A stretch of 64,000 bases of DNA from Intestinirhabdus alba (GCF_009711095.1 NZ_WMJZ01000011.1:1-64000), one strand, 5' to 3'; positions 20,986 to 33,048 are shown, counted from the stretch's first letter. Program-made: numbers and translations. The notes: generated by a model not told the origin, from the sequence alone.

Positions 20986-21555
20986 TCAGTAAATTACGCT
21001 GACGTTAATGGTGTCGGTGTAGGTGCCGGGAACCACGGTGACGCTGTTGCCTCCGCCCTGAATACGCCCGTACAGGGTGTAGTTGTCCACTCCCGACGTG
21101 GTGGACGCTTTTGGAATCGGCGTGTTGTTGGCGATGACGTTGCTGAATCCGCTGTCGCTGTAGAGGCTGTAGGCGACGCCCTGGGCAGGATTGGCCGCAT
21201 TCACCAGGTAGCGCGGGGGCGTGCCGGTGGTGCCAACCACCTGCGTCGGCGCGGTGGTGTTGGCGTTGCCGACGATCTGCACCGTGTAACTCGCCGTGGT
21301 GCACTGGATAGCGAAGGTGTTGCCGCCGGTCGCGCCGGTCAGTTGGGTAGTCAGTTCAGAAAAAGTCGCGGGATGGGTGCCAAAATTCAGGGTACCGAAG
21401 TTAATGCCGTTCTGGCTGGGGGAGCCGTTAATCAGGCAGCCGTTGGTCAGCGTCAGCGTCACCCCGATGGTGCCATTGCTGGTCACCGCAGAGGCGAACG
21501 CGACCGGCAGCAGCGCCAGGCCAGCCGTTCCCAGCAGTTGATAAATTCTGTTCAT
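20986..21555 (-). CDS. Csu-type major pilin (spore coat U domain)
   Basis: The first gene of the pilus operon encodes a 189-residue pilin with a signal peptide (QLLGTAGLALLPVAFASA), the sequence TLTLTNGCLINGSPSQNGIN, two conserved Cys (CLING; IQCTTASY), the mid-domain AYSLYSDSGF, and a final TYTDTINVSVIY. These match CsuA/B-like fimbrial subunits. The ATG at 21555 is chosen because GGAG lies 8 bases upstream and the signal peptide starts there; an upstream in-frame start would add 18 residues without a signal-like character. Confidence 0.84.
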   Translation of the reverse strand: MNRIYQLLGTAGLALLPVAFASAVTSNGTIGVTLTLTNGCLINGSPSQNGINFGTLNFGTHPATFSELTTQLTGATGGNTFAIQCTTASYTVQIVGNANTTAPTQVVGTTGTPPRYLVNAANPAQGVAYSLYSDSGFSNVIANNTPIPKASTTSGVDNYTLYGRIQGGGNSVTVVPGTYTDTINVSVIY

Positions 21556-21948
21556 GACTTCATCTCCAACAATCCCGCGTTCGGTAGACGCCAGCGCCAG
21601 CGGGTGCAAAGGGCGCAGACCGGATAAAACGAGCAGATAATCAGAAATTTAGTTTATAGACAGCAGATCAACCACCGCCGCGCTGCAAAATAGAGCCAAT
21701 GCATTATTTACATAAAAACACTATTTACATCATTTAGTTAACATCTAGGAAGCGGAAATTTCTGTCGGGAAAACAAAGATATATCGCTTTTTTATGTGAT
21801 AAAAATCACAAAGCAAAGCCCTGACAGGTAAAAAACCAGCGAATGGCCGATGCCGTTCGGCCAGGGGTGGCCGACGCAGACGGCGGAAAACGGAAAGCGG
21901 GGTACGGTAAATCAGCGGGGGATGGAACAGAGCACAGGGCTCAGAAGG
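21556..21948. other. AT-rich promoter region of the pilus operon
   Basis: This spacer separates the pilin gene from the hairpin after cheW. Positions 21640-21840 are clearly AT-rich, with a consensus CRP site at 21795-21810 and several TATA-like stretches. I see no gene in it. The low GC suggests DNA acquired with the pilus operon. Confidence 0.6.
21795..21810. promoter_or_regulatory. Consensus CRP site upstream of the pilus operon
   Basis: TGTGATAAAAATCACA is a perfect TGTGA-N6-TCACA palindrome, 240 bp upstream of the major pilin start. It suggests cAMP-CRP control of the pilus genes; no matching -10 box was assigned. Confidence 0.7.
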
Positions 21949-21972
21949 TCCGGCCCGCGCGGGGCGGGCCGG
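21949..21972 (-). terminator. Hairpin after cheW
   Basis: TCCGGCCCGC pairs with a GCGGGCCGGA-like arm 10 bp after the cheW stop. No T-tract follows, so termination strength is uncertain; it would close the motAB-cheAW transcript before the pilus region. Confidence 0.45.
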
Positions 21973-21981
21973 AAGATAAGG

Positions 21982-22485
21982 TCAGGCAACGTGCGACGCG
22001 GCAATATCCAGCAGCGCCATTTCATCGCTGTTAAGCAGCTTTTCGATGTTGACCAGAATCAGCATCCGATCGCCCAGCGCGCCCAGGCCGGTCAGGTACT
22101 CGGTGGAGAGCGTCACGGCGAACTCCGGTGCCGGGCGGATCTGCTCGGCGGTCAGGGAGAGTACGTCCGACACGCCGTCGACCACGATCCCCACCACCCG
22201 CTGCCCAAGGTTAAGCACAATCACCACGGTGTTGTCGTTATACTCCACCTCCCCTTCGCAGAACTTCACCCGCAGATCGACAATCGGCACAATGACGCCG
22301 CGCAGGTTGGTAACTCCCTTGATAAAGTCCGGGGTGTTGGCGATACGCGTGACCTGATCGTAGCCGCGGATCTCCTGCACCTTCAGAATATCGATGCCGT
22401 ACTCTTCGTCCCCCAGCGTAAATACCAGGAACTCCTGGCCTGACGGTTCGCCGGCCAGTTTGGTTACATTAGTCATACCGGTCAT
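21982..22485 (-). CDS. cheW: Chemotaxis coupling protein CheW
   Basis: CheW links CheA to the chemoreceptors in the signalling array. The 167-residue product, equal in length to E. coli CheW, is almost identical to it ([50 protein letters not shown]) and has two SH3-like subdomains. It follows cheA by 19 bp and is the last gene of motAB-cheAW. In E. coli tar comes next; here a pilus operon intervenes. Confidence 0.99.
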   Translation of the reverse strand: MTGMTNVTKLAGEPSGQEFLVFTLGDEEYGIDILKVQEIRGYDQVTRIANTPDFIKGVTNLRGVIVPIVDLRVKFCEGEVEYNDNTVVIVLNLGQRVVGIVVDGVSDVLSLTAEQIRPAPEFAVTLSTEYLTGLGALGDRMLILVNIEKLLNSDEMALLDIAASHVA

Positions 22486-22504
22486 ATTTTTCCTTCTTAC
22501 TCAT

Positions 22505-24562
22505 TCAGGCGGCGGTGATCGCCATACGTTGTTCGCGGTTTAGCCCCTGCAGCGCAGAGACATCGACGATCAGCGCGACGCTGCCGTCTCCCAGAATCGT
22601 GGCGGCGGAAATGCCTGGCACCTTGCGGTAGTTGCTCTCCAGGTTTTTAACCACCACCTGATGCTGGCCGATAAGCTGATCGACCAGCATCGCATAGCGG
22701 CGTCCGGCGCTCTGCAGGATCACGACAATGCCCTGGGTGGCCTCAGTTTTCGCGCCGTCCACGTCAAAGACTTTCCACAGCTCCACCAGCGGCAGGTATT
22801 CGCCGCGCACTTCCAGCATCCGCTCGCCCCCCGCCAGCGGATGCAGATCCTCTTCACGGGGCTGCAGTGATTCCATCACCGCGTTCAGCGGCAGGATAAA
22901 GACTTCGTCGGCCACCCGCACGGACATGCCGTCAAGGATCGCCAGGGTCAACGGCAGCAGGATCCGGATGGTGGTGCCGGCCCCCTGCTTCGACTGGATC
23001 TCAACGTGGCCGCCCATCTCCTGGATGTTACGCTTCACCACGTCCATGCCAACGCCGCGCCCGGAGACGTCGGTCACCTGCTCGGCGGTGGAGAAACCCG
23101 GCGCGAAGATCAGCATTCCGACCTCGTCGTCGGTCATATTTTCGTTAACCGCCATTCCCTGAGCGATGGCCTTGGCCAGGATACGCTCCCGGTTCAGCCC
23201 CGCGCCGTCGTCGGTCACTTCAATACAGATATTGCCTCCCTGGTGCTCGGCGGAGAGGATCAGGTTGCCAACGCTATTCTTGCCGGCCTCAAGGCGTTTT
23301 TCCGGCAGCTCAATGCCGTGATCGAGGCTGTTGCGCACCAGGTGCGTTAACGGATCGATAATGCGCTCAATCAGGCTCTTATCCAGCTCTGTCGAGCTGC
23401 CCACCAGCGTCAGTTCGACCTGTTTGCCGAGCTTGCCCGCCAGGTCGCGCACCAGCCGGGGGAAGCGGCTGAACACGTACTCCATTGGCATCATGCGGAT
23501 CGACATCACCGACTCCTGCAGATCCCGGGCGTTACGCTGCAGTTGTCCCATGCTGGTAATGAGGTCGCCGTGGTTGACGGGGTCCAGCGCGCTGGAGCGC
23601 TGCGCCAGCATCGACTGGGTGATCACCAGCTCGCCGACCAGGTTGATCAGCTGATCGACCTTCTCCACCGCCACGCGGATGCTGGTGGATTCACTGCTGC
23701 GGGCCGGCTTTTCGCGATCGCCGCGCCCGCCGCGCGCCTCGCCGGGACGCCCTTTCGCCGCCGGCACAGCGGCCTGGGGCTGCGCCACCGGCATTGCCGC
23801 CGGTTCCGGTTCAGATCCAGATTCTGCTGCCAACTGGGGGGCCGGGGCATCGGCGGCTACCTTTTCAAAGGCGATTTGATCGGCCTCAATCACAAAGCAG
23901 AGTACGGCGATGATGTCCTCTTCCGCTACGCTGCCGTCGAGGGTCGCCGACAGCGAATCGGGGCCTTTGACCACCTCCGTCAGGGTCGCCAGGTTGCCCA
24001 GCTCCTCCTCCAGCAGGTCGACGTCGCTCGCCTTCAGGCGGGAGAGCACAATTCGCAGCCGCTCCGGTGCCGGTCGTTCGGCGGCGCTTTCGGCGCTCTC
24101 CGCCTCCGGCGTCTCCTCTTCCACGACGCTCAGCCTGACGCCGCTGGTTACCGCAGGGGCAGTTTCGCCTTTCGCCTCCAGGGCCAGCTGGCGCAGGGCG
24201 CTACAGATGTATTCGAAGGTTGCGGCATCCGGCTCTTCTGAGCTTTTATAGGCATCAAGCTGTTCCTGCATAATATCTTTCGTTTCCAAAAACAGGTTAA
24301 TAATAGTGGTATTCAGCTGCATTTCGCCGCGTCGGGCCTCATCCAGCAGGTTCTCCATCAGGTGCGTGGTCTCCTGCAAGATGGTAAAACCGAAGGTCCC
24401 CGCGCCGCCCTTAATGGAATGGGCCGCGCGGAAGATGGCGTTCATCTGCTCGGCGTCCGGTGCCTCCGGCACCAGATCGAGCAGATGCTGCTCCATGTCA
24501 GCCAACAGCTCGTCAGCCTCATCAAAAAATGTCTGATAAAAATCGCTAATGTCCATGCTCAC
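22505..24562 (-). CDS. cheA: Chemotaxis histidine kinase CheA
   Basis: CheA autophosphorylates and passes the phosphoryl group to CheY and CheB. The 685-residue protein has P1 with His48 ([14 protein letters not shown]), the CheY-binding P2 (about 160-245), P3 dimerisation ([20 protein letters not shown]), the P4 ATPase boxes ([38 protein letters not shown]) and the CheW-like P5. It is about 30 residues longer than E. coli CheA (654) because the linkers around P2 are longer and Ala/Pro-rich. The start is GTG at 24562 after GAGGT, as in E. coli, 4 bp past the motB stop. Met98, the start of the short form in E. coli, is retained. Confidence 0.98.
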   Translation of the reverse strand: MSMDISDFYQTFFDEADELLADMEQHLLDLVPEAPDAEQMNAIFRAAHSIKGGAGTFGFTILQETTHLMENLLDEARRGEMQLNTTIINLFLETKDIMQEQLDAYKSSEEPDAATFEYICSALRQLALEAKGETAPAVTSGVRLSVVEEETPEAESAESAAERPAPERLRIVLSRLKASDVDLLEEELGNLATLTEVVKGPDSLSATLDGSVAEEDIIAVLCFVIEADQIAFEKVAADAPAPQLAAESGSEPEPAAMPVAQPQAAVPAAKGRPGEARGGRGDREKPARSSESTSIRVAVEKVDQLINLVGELVITQSMLAQRSSALDPVNHGDLITSMGQLQRNARDLQESVMSIRMMPMEYVFSRFPRLVRDLAGKLGKQVELTLVGSSTELDKSLIERIIDPLTHLVRNSLDHGIELPEKRLEAGKNSVGNLILSAEHQGGNICIEVTDDGAGLNRERILAKAIAQGMAVNENMTDDEVGMLIFAPGFSTAEQVTDVSGRGVGMDVVKRNIQEMGGHVEIQSKQGAGTTIRILLPLTLAILDGMSVRVADEVFILPLNAVMESLQPREEDLHPLAGGERMLEVRGEYLPLVELWKVFDVDGAKTEATQGIVVILQSAGRRYAMLVDQLIGQHQVVVKNLESNYRKVPGISAATILGDGSVALIVDVSALQGLNREQRMAITAA

Positions 24563-24566
24563 GCTA

Positions 24567-25496
24567 TCACCTCGGATTGGCTGGTGGCGATGTGGGAACG
24601 CTTGCCTGCGAACTCTCCGCAGGCTGTTGTAATACACTTACCGGCTCATTCTGGCTTTCAGCGTTTTCATGCAATATCGCCTCTTCCGCCTGCCGGTTAA
24701 GCACCAGCAGACTGATACGGCGGTTTATCGCGTCGTCGGGGCCACGATCGCTTAAGCGCATCGTGGCGGCCATACCGACCACACGTAGCATTTTTCCATC
24801 GTCCAGCCCGCCGATCACCAGCTCGCGGCGCGAGGCGTTGGCGCGATCGGCGGACAGCTCCCAGTTGCTGTAGCCCCGCTCACCGTTGGCATAGGGATAA
24901 TCGTCGGTATGACCGGAGAGGCTGATGCGGTTAGGGATGCCGTTCAGCACCGGCGCAATCGCGCGCAGAATATCGCGCATGTATGGCTCTACCTCCGCGC
25001 TGCCGATCTTAAACATTGGCCGGTTCTGGCTGTCGATAATCTGGATGCGCAGCCCTTCCCGAACGAGGTCGATTTTCAGATGCGGACGCAGGGCGCGCAG
25101 CTTTGGGTCGGACTCAATCAGCTGATCGAGATCGCCGCGCAGCTTACTCAGGCGGCTCTGTTCCAGGCGTCTTTTCAGCAGGTCGATATTGGGCTGCTTT
25201 TTGACCTCCCCCTCCTGCCTGGCGTGGTCGTCGCCGCCGCCGGGGATCGGGCTGTTATCGTGTGAAATACGGCTGCCGCCGGTGACCGCCGTCGCCAGCG
25301 GCGTGCGGAAATACTCGGCGATCTGAACCAGATCCTTTGGGCTGGAGATGGAGATCAGCCACATCACCAGGAAAAAGGCCATCATCGCCGTCATAAAGTC
25401 GGCATAGGCGATCTTCCAGGAACCGTGCGCACCGTCGCCGTGCCCTTTTGACTTACGCCGCTTAACCACGACGATAGGATGGTTCTGGTTCTTCAT
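24567..25496 (-). CDS. motB: Flagellar stator protein MotB
   Basis: MotB and MotA form the proton-driven stator. The 309-residue protein has one membrane helix with the proton-accepting Asp ([20 protein letters not shown]), a plug segment, and an OmpA-like peptidoglycan-binding domain ([34 protein letters not shown]). The start overlaps the motA stop by four bases. The C-terminus is Pro/Ser-rich, as in E. coli. Confidence 0.98.
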   Translation of the reverse strand: MKNQNHPIVVVKRRKSKGHGDGAHGSWKIAYADFMTAMMAFFLVMWLISISSPKDLVQIAEYFRTPLATAVTGGSRISHDNSPIPGGGDDHARQEGEVKKQPNIDLLKRRLEQSRLSKLRGDLDQLIESDPKLRALRPHLKIDLVREGLRIQIIDSQNRPMFKIGSAEVEPYMRDILRAIAPVLNGIPNRISLSGHTDDYPYANGERGYSNWELSADRANASRRELVIGGLDDGKMLRVVGMAATMRLSDRGPDDAINRRISLLVLNRQAEEAILHENAESQNEPVSVLQQPAESSQASVPTSPPANPR

Positions 25497-26380
25497 GCGT
25501 CCTCAGTCGTCGTCTGCTGGGCCGGATTTTTTACCGCGCGGACGTGTTCATCCAGCTCTGTGAACGAAGGGCGCTCGCTGGAGTAAAGGGTTTTACGTCC
25601 AAATTCAACGGCGATGGGCGGCGCGTAGCCATTGAGGCTGGAGAGCAGCGTGACCTTCACGCACTGCATCATTTTGGTGGTTTCCGCGCTTTTCTGGCGC
25701 AGTACGCTGGCGAGCGGTGAGATAAAACCGTAGGCCAGCAGAATGCCGAGGAAGGTGCCGACCATCGCGTGGGCGATCAGCGCCCCCAGCTCCGCCGCCG
25801 GCCTGTCGGCTGACGCCAGCGCGTGTACCACCCCCATCACCGCCGCGACGATGCCGAACGCCGGCAGCGAGTCCCCAACCGCAGCAAGACTGCTGGCCGG
25901 CACTTCCGCTTCATGCTCATGGGTTTCAATCTCTTCGTCCATCAGCGCTTCAATCTCGAAGGTGTTCATATTGCCGCTGATGATCAGACGCAGATAGTCG
26001 GTAATAAACTCCAGCATCATGGCGTCGGCCAGAATGCGCGGATAGCCGGAAAAAATCTCGCTCTCCTGCGGGTTTTCAATATCCCGCTCCAGCGAAAACA
26101 TGCCCTGCTGGCGCGATTTAGCCATCAGACGATAGAGCAGCGCCAGCAGATCCATATAGATATCTTTGGTGTATTTCGACCGGCGAAACAGCATTGGCAG
26201 GGCCTTCAGCGTTCCTTTGATCGCCTTGCCGTTATTGCCGACGATAAACGCCCCAACGCCCGCGCCGCCGATAATAATCAGCTCAGAGGGTTGATAGAGT
26301 GCCCCAAGGTGGCCGCCGGTCATCATATAACCGCCGAGTACTGTACCAATAACGACCAGGTAACCTATTACGATAAGCAC
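25493..26380 (-). CDS. motA: Flagellar stator protein MotA
   Basis: The 295-residue protein, the same length as E. coli MotA, has four membrane helices (about 1-20, 34-50, 170-190 and 200-220) and a large cytoplasmic loop with the conserved charged residues that touch FliG ([15 protein letters not shown]-type region; [20 protein letters not shown]). It is the first gene of motAB-cheAW. The 125-bp gap upstream holds the flhDC terminator; I could not find a clear sigma-28 box there. Confidence 0.98.
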   Translation of the reverse strand: MLIVIGYLVVIGTVLGGYMMTGGHLGALYQPSELIIIGGAGVGAFIVGNNGKAIKGTLKALPMLFRRSKYTKDIYMDLLALLYRLMAKSRQQGMFSLERDIENPQESEIFSGYPRILADAMMLEFITDYLRLIISGNMNTFEIEALMDEEIETHEHEAEVPASSLAAVGDSLPAFGIVAAVMGVVHALASADRPAAELGALIAHAMVGTFLGILLAYGFISPLASVLRQKSAETTKMMQCVKVTLLSSLNGYAPPIAVEFGRKTLYSSERPSFTELDEHVRAVKNPAQQTTTEDA

Positions 26381-26445
26381 GACATCATCCTTCCACTGTT
26401 AATCATGGCCGGATAAACGGTCGGGGCGATAACGCGATAGCGGGA

Positions 26446-26479
26446 TAAAAAAAAGCAGCGGTAATGGCTTACCGCTGCT
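26446..26479 (-). terminator. Terminator of flhDC
   Basis: AGCAGCGGT and ACCGCTGCT form a perfect 9-bp stem on the reverse strand, followed by TTTTTTT. It lies 26 bp after the flhC stop. Confidence 0.92.
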
Positions 26480-26505
26480 GGAGGGACTCATCCACACCGT
26501 ATCGG

Positions 26506-27084
26506 TTAAACAGCCTGTTCGATCTGTTCATCCAGCAGTTGTGGAATAATATCGGCAGCTTCCCGGGAAAGTTTACGCCTTTTTACGGCGCGGGACGGCG
26601 GCTGGCATAAACTGCAGGCAAAGCTCCCCACCGGCTGGTGGGCGTGGGTGATAAAGTTACCGCCGCAGCTGCTGCAGCCGGACAGCTGCAGCAGCCCGCT
26701 TTCCACAAATCGCACCAGCGTCCAGGCGCGGGTCAGCGCCAGCACCGGCCCTTCTGCCGCCTGAGGGCACTGTTCAAGATAGAGGCGATAGGCTTTAATC
26801 ACCGCGTTCACGCCGCTGCACAGGCCGGTTTTCAGCAGAAACTGCCAGACGTTGCAGAACATGGAAGCATGAATATTCTGCTCCCAGGTCATAAACCAGT
26901 CGGTGGAAAAAGGCAGCATACCTTTCGGCGGAGGGCTGCCGCGCAGCTCTTTATACAGTCTGATGAGCCGGCCGCGGCTTAACTGCGTTTCACTTTCCAG
27001 CATTTGCAAACGGGCACCCAGAGTGATCAACTCCATTGCCAGCTGGATATCGTGTGCTTCCTGCACAATACTTTTCTCACTCAT
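26506..27084 (-). CDS. flhC: Flagellar master regulator subunit FlhC
   Basis: FlhC and FlhD form the FlhD4C2 complex that activates class II flagellar promoters. The 192-residue protein has the zinc-binding Cys pairs near the C-terminus ([13 protein letters not shown] and FACSLCQPP) and the conserved N-terminal helices ([20 protein letters not shown]). It follows flhD by 3 bp. Confidence 0.98.
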   Translation of the reverse strand: MSEKSIVQEAHDIQLAMELITLGARLQMLESETQLSRGRLIRLYKELRGSPPPKGMLPFSTDWFMTWEQNIHASMFCNVWQFLLKTGLCSGVNAVIKAYRLYLEQCPQAAEGPVLALTRAWTLVRFVESGLLQLSGCSSCGGNFITHAHQPVGSFACSLCQPPSRAVKRRKLSREAADIIPQLLDEQIEQAV

Positions 27085-27087
27085 CGC

Positions 27088-27438
27088 TCAGGCCCTTTTT
27101 TTACGGGTAGCTTCTCCGCCGCGATTCACTTCGTTCAGCAGCCGCGTGGAAAGCATGATGCCGGTGTGAATTTGCTGTAAATCGTCGACCCGTGAATCCT
27201 GGGTCAGACGGGTAACTGTCTGATGGTTGTCAAAGCGAAAGTGGCAGACAAGCTGATTGGTTTCAGCCAGCTTTACCATCTGCGGCAGGGTCAACGCGCC
27301 TAAGGTGTTGGCCATCTCTTCATCAATACCGAGACGAAACATCGCGGACGCTTTGTCCTGTGCAATCAGACGCTGTGCAAGAAGTAAATACGACAAATTG
27401 ATGTCATAAATGTGTTTCAGCAGTTCGGATGTGTGCAT
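27088..27438 (-). CDS. flhD: Flagellar master regulator subunit FlhD
   Basis: The 116-residue product matches E. coli FlhD ([56 protein letters not shown]). The ATG of MHTSELL at 27438 is chosen as the family start after GGATGAG; an ATG three codons upstream (27447) is also possible. Expression is probably controlled by CRP through the site at 27706-27721 and by other regulators acting on the long AT-rich upstream region. Confidence 0.97.
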   Translation of the reverse strand: MHTSELLKHIYDINLSYLLLAQRLIAQDKASAMFRLGIDEEMANTLGALTLPQMVKLAETNQLVCHFRFDNHQTVTRLTQDSRVDDLQQIHTGIMLSTRLLNEVNRGGEATRKKRA

Positions 27439-28216
27439 TATTCTCATCCAGAATAACCAACTTTATTTTTAATGCGGTAAACCGCACCCCGTGATGTTGC
27501 CGGAAAACCCGGAAAATTTAACTAAATGAAGCAGTTAGAATTAATCAAACCAAAGCGTGACGTCGCATCGCCTGACGTTGCCGGTAACGAAGTACATCCA
27601 CCTTAATTCTTTCTTACAAATAACTAAGATTTTTCCTAATTCGACGCAACTCTACCCGTCAGTCTGGATACATACAATAAAACCGCGCTATAAAGGTGAA
27701 ATATATGTGACATGAATCACAAAAACATATTAAATTATCCGTTCAAAACCATCAGGCCCACTGTTATTTTGCCTGTTTTTCAACCAGTCGCGCTATTTTT
27801 TTCCCCACTTCTACGGGAGAGAGCAGAATAGCAACAATTTATGTTGACTAAAATCTCCTCAAAGAAACCATTACCGCACTTTAATCTGTTTTTCAGACGC
27901 TATTTCATTGTTTTATTTAATAAACAATAATTTACATAACAATAGCAGGAATAAATACATCAGGATTATTAAACAGCACAGTTTAATTTATCTTGTGAAT
28001 TTAATAGGTATTCATTTCCGCGTTGAATAAAAACTCTTTAATTCTTACAAATTCACATATGCCTGCTGCTGAAATAAGCGTTAAATCATTAACAAAATTA
28101 ATTAATCCCCGGAGCTGACAACATCTTTTTCGTGGTACTGAACGTTGCACTTATAAGCAAAAAGGAGTAGTGCTGCATCAACGCATCAGATTGTTACCCT
28201 CAACCAGGAGCGAGAT
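27439..28216. other. Long AT-rich control region between flhDC and uspC
   Basis: This 780-bp gap has no gene. It is strongly AT-rich, especially 27600-28110, which fits a region bound by H-NS and several flagellar regulators. It holds a consensus CRP site (27706-27721), the flhDC leader, and near its right end the uspC promoter. No insertion sequence is present, unlike some E. coli strains where one lies upstream of flhDC. Confidence 0.75.
27706..27721. promoter_or_regulatory. CRP site of the flhDC promoter
   Basis: TGTGACATGAATCACA is a perfect TGTGA-N6-TCACA site about 268 bp upstream of the flhD ATG. The position agrees with the CRP-activated flhDC promoter of E. coli, which has a leader of about 200 nt. 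Confidence 0.85.
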
Positions 28217-28645
28217 ATGCGCTATACCCATCTTCTCGTCGCCGTGGCCGTGGCTCCTGAAAGCCAGCGGCTGCTGGAAAAGGCCATCACTATCGCCCGC
28301 CCCCTCAACGCCCGCATCAGCCTGATTACACTTGCCGCCGATCCGGAACTCTATAACCACTTCGCCGGGCCGATGCTGGAAAATATCCGCGAAGTGATGC
28401 ATGAAGAGACACGGATCTTTCTCGATAAGCTCATTGAAAAGGCGGACTACCCTGTCGGGCAGACGTTCATTTGCTATGGGGAATTGAGCGAGCATGTTCT
28501 GAACGTGTGCCGCAAACACGATGTCGATCTGGTGGTTTGCGGCAATCACAACCACAGCTTCTTTTCGCGAGCCTCCTGCTCGGCGAAAAGCGTGGTCAGT
28601 TCAAGCCAGGCGGACGTGCTGCTGGTTGCGCTGGCGGGCGATTAG
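28217..28645 (+). CDS. uspC: Universal stress protein UspC
   Basis: The 142-residue protein, the same length as E. coli UspC, has the UspA fold (THLLVAVAVAPESQRLLEKA at the start; ELSEHVLNVCRKHDVDLVVCGNHNHSFF at 90-117; a final VLLVAL). UspC is linked to salt stress and motility and was proposed as a scaffold for KdpD. AGGAGCGAGAT precedes the ATG. It is convergent with otsA, with only 6 bp between the stops. Confidence 0.95.
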   Translation: MRYTHLLVAVAVAPESQRLLEKAITIARPLNARISLITLAADPELYNHFAGPMLENIREVMHEETRIFLDKLIEKADYPVGQTFICYGELSEHVLNVCRKHDVDLVVCGNHNHSFFSRASCSAKSVVSSSQADVLLVALAGD

Positions 28646-28651
28646 CCCGTA

Positions 28652-30857
<2,206 letters not shown>

Positions 30858-30895
30858 TTAACAGCAGCGCGCGGATCGCACTGTATAACGCATGT

Positions 30896-30903
30896 AAGTA
30901 TAG
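30896..30903 (-). promoter_or_regulatory. Sigma-S-type -10 element for otsBA
   Basis: CTATACTT on the reverse strand equals the extended -10 sequence typical of RpoS promoters and lies 60 bp upstream of the otsB start. No matching -35 box is evident, which is common for such promoters. Confidence 0.5.
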
Positions 30904-31930
30904 CCAGTGTGACTACGCCCGCCATCCGCTGAGGAGGTCGCCAGCGCGCGCGGGCAGCGGCGGCCGGAGTGGCAGCGATAAAAATCGGCGGCCCGGATTC
31001 TGCGCCACGGGCGGCTATTTGCCTGCGCATCGCCGGCAAACCGCTGCCGCCAGCGGCCTTATCCGCCGCCCACCTGCCGCATGGGCGACGAAAAATTCAA
31101 CAGAATCAGGATAATGACGGCGGGTAATCATCACCCTGCGGACCGCCATATATGGGACTTTTCCGATGCCCCACCCCGTCGGGGAAGCCCTCCCGCGCTG
31201 TCGTCATGGCGCACAAAGCGTTACCCTCCAGAGCCACGCCCAGGCGGCCTGAAGTATGACGGGTAGAGTCGGTTCCCCGTCCAGGTAATTAACGACGAGC
31301 CAGAATAATTTCCGGTGGTTGTTTGATCTGCAAAAAAAACGGCCAGATGCTGCACCTGCAGAAACAGTGAGAAAATAAAAGAAAAGTTTTTGGCAATTGC
31401 GGACGGATCAGAAGGTTAATGAGATTGGTGGCAAGGCTAACAGATAAAAAATATTCGCCAGTTTGTAAGAAACCATTAAAAAATAATAAATTATTATAAA
31501 TCAGTCTATTAAAATCAAAATCTATTAAAGATGATGCGCCAAATGCGGCATTTACCCCTCTTCTCATACGATAAAAAACAAAATAAGCATTTTCTTAAAA
31601 ATAAATTCATCGCGAATTTTAAGGCAGTTTATCTGAAAGCCAGCCGGTGAAAAGTGGCGGAACCTGAATAACCTGCTAAACCTTGCAGAGACATGGAAAA
31701 TTTAATTCCAGCCCCTGAGTCAATGAGGCTGCATGACGCTGCGCAACCTATTCTGAAAAGCCGCCGGGCCGTCCCAGGGGATGAGGCCACCAGCCAGAAA
31801 CAGACGGCAAGCGATAAACGGGTCAGCACCGACTCTGCATAGCTTCTGAGCACAGGCGCAGCCAACGGGCAGGCAGCTTTACAGTATGACGGGTATCTCC
31901 TCCCCTTTATGACGGATAGTTAAGGACACT
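30904..31930. other. 1-kb stretch without a recognisable gene
   Basis: Between the otsB promoter and ftnB no frame looks like a known protein. The first 350 bases are GC-rich with a degenerate ERIC end (GCCTGAAGTATGACGGGTA at about 31247-31265). Positions 31290-31640 are AT-rich. A second ERIC-end fragment (AGTATGACGGGTAT) is found near 31858-31895, just upstream of ftnB. It looks like decayed intergenic DNA. In E. coli arabinose-transport genes lie near this point; I see no trace of them here. Confidence 0.55.
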
Positions 31931-32437
31931 ATGATGGCCGACGTCGGTTTTGTTTATAAGCTTAATGCACAAATGAATCTCGAATTTCATGCGTCCAATC
32001 TGTATCTGCACCTGAGCGAATGGTGTTCCGAGCACAGCCTGAGCGGCACCGCCGTCCTGCTGCGCGCCCAGGCGCAAAGCAATGTGACCCAGATGATGCG
32101 CATGTTCAATTTTATGAAAAGCGTCGGGGCTAACCCGGTGGTAAAAGCCTTTGAAGTAAGCGGCGGGGAGCTAAACTCGCTGGAGGAGCTGTTCCAGAAG
32201 ACGCTGGAAGATTTCCGCCAACGCGCCGATACGCTCTCCCGGCTGGCCGATGAGGCCAGCGCAATGAGCGATGCTGCAACCTTTAATTTTCTGCATAACC
32301 TCGAAGTCGAGCAGCAGCAGAACGGCCTGCTACTGCAAACGCTGCTGGAGGAAGTGCGCCGCGCAAAACGGGCGGGGCTTTGCCTGGCCCAGACCGACCA
32401 GCGCCTGCTGAGCATGGCGAGCCATCGTCCGCACTAA
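31931..32437 (+). CDS. ftnB: Ferritin-like protein FtnB
   Basis: The 168-residue four-helix protein matches FtnB (YecI): [55 protein letters not shown]. Where FtnA has the ferroxidase residues in [11 protein letters not shown], this protein has [11 protein letters not shown], so the usual Glu/His iron ligands are replaced. That is also so in E. coli FtnB, which has been linked to repair of iron-sulfur clusters and iron release rather than bulk storage. AAGGA precedes two adjacent ATGs; the second would shorten the protein by one residue. Confidence 0.92.
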   Translation: MMADVGFVYKLNAQMNLEFHASNLYLHLSEWCSEHSLSGTAVLLRAQAQSNVTQMMRMFNFMKSVGANPVVKAFEVSGGELNSLEELFQKTLEDFRQRADTLSRLADEASAMSDAATFNFLHNLEVEQQQNGLLLQTLLEEVRRAKRAGLCLAQTDQRLLSMASHRPH

Positions 32438-32725
32438 CGTCCTGCGCTGCCCGCCCGCGGGTAGCGCCTTAGCCCCCAGCCCCTTTCCTCCCCTTCTTCG
32501 CGAGAGACGCAAAAAGAGTTTCCATTTTTGAAACAGAGGTCTATTTTTATGGCTCCTGCCCGCCCGCGCCGGTTCCCGGCCCCCTGGCGATAGCCTCGCC
32601 CTGTATAAGCCGGCGGCCGGTGTTACGCGCCCGGCGGCGAAAGCGGTGAGACAATGAGCGAGGCGGCTAACGTTCTGCGTCTCAGCAGCCCAGACGCGGG
32701 GGAAAATGTTGCCGGTGCTGGCGAT
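32438..32725. other. Spacer between ftnB and azuC
   Basis: I see no gene and no yecJ-like reading frame, although E. coli carries yecJ near here. A pyrimidine-rich stretch and no clear ftnB terminator are present. Confidence 0.4.
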
Positions 32726-32751
32726 GAAAAAACCGGCGGAGCCGATTTTTT
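32726..32751 (-). terminator. Terminator of azuC (AzuCR RNA)
   Basis: On the reverse strand ATCGGC pairs with GCCGGT around TCC, extended by an A-tract on one side and TTTTTT on the other. It starts 2 bp after the azuC stop codon. Confidence 0.85.
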
Positions 32752-32752
32752 A

Positions 32753-32836
32753 TCAGAACATGGCTCCCGGCGGGACATCTTTAAAGGTTCTGCAGTAGCT
32801 TTCAAACATGCTTTTCAGGATCTTGCGCAGCTTCAT
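32753..32836 (-). CDS. azuC: Small membrane-associated protein AzuC / dual-function AzuCR RNA
   Basis: A 27-codon frame starts at an ATG with CGGAG six bases upstream and encodes MKLRKILKSMF, then YCRTFKDVPPGAMF, nearly the E. coli AzuC sequence (28 residues). In E. coli AzuC is an amphipathic small protein that binds and activates the glycerol-3-phosphate dehydrogenase GlpD, and its RNA also acts as a base-pairing regulator. The terminator directly after the stop fits a short RNA. Two CRP-like sites lie 50-100 bp upstream, matching the CRP control known in E. coli. The position between ftnB and yecR is also conserved. The frame is too short for usual gene callers. Confidence 0.92.
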   Translation of the reverse strand: MKLRKILKSMFESYCRTFKDVPPGAMF

Positions 32837-32887
32837 ATTAGGCTCCGTTAAACAATCAGGCAGGCGTCACTTTTTGTAGGCACATAA

Positions 32888-32933
32888 TATGATCTGAATC
32901 ACACAGATCAAGTATTTCGTGATACAGGTCACG
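32888..32933. promoter_or_regulatory. Two CRP-like sites upstream of azuC
   Basis: TATGATCTGAATCACA (32888-32903) and CGTGATACAGGTCACG (32918-32933) each keep most of TGTGA-N6-TCACA and lie 30 bp apart centre to centre. They precede azuC on the reverse strand and the MFS gene on the forward strand, so either or both could be targets. Confidence 0.6.
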
Positions 32934-33048
32934 TTTTATTTTCTCTACAATAGCTGCACTTTTTCGTCTCTGCTTTTTTAAATCAATAAGATACGCTTTT
33001 ACAGTTTTCGCTGAAATTTTAAATTTTTTTTGATATGGCAAGTTAACT

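Noticed and set aside
26381-26445. Sigma-28 promoter of motA
   Set aside because: No GCCGATAA-like box with a spaced TAAA was found between the flhDC terminator and motA, so no promoter was assigned.
31289-31567. 92-codon minus-strand frame in the otsB-ftnB gap
   Set aside because: AT-rich, Leu/Phe-rich product without a ribosome binding site or similarity; probably chance.
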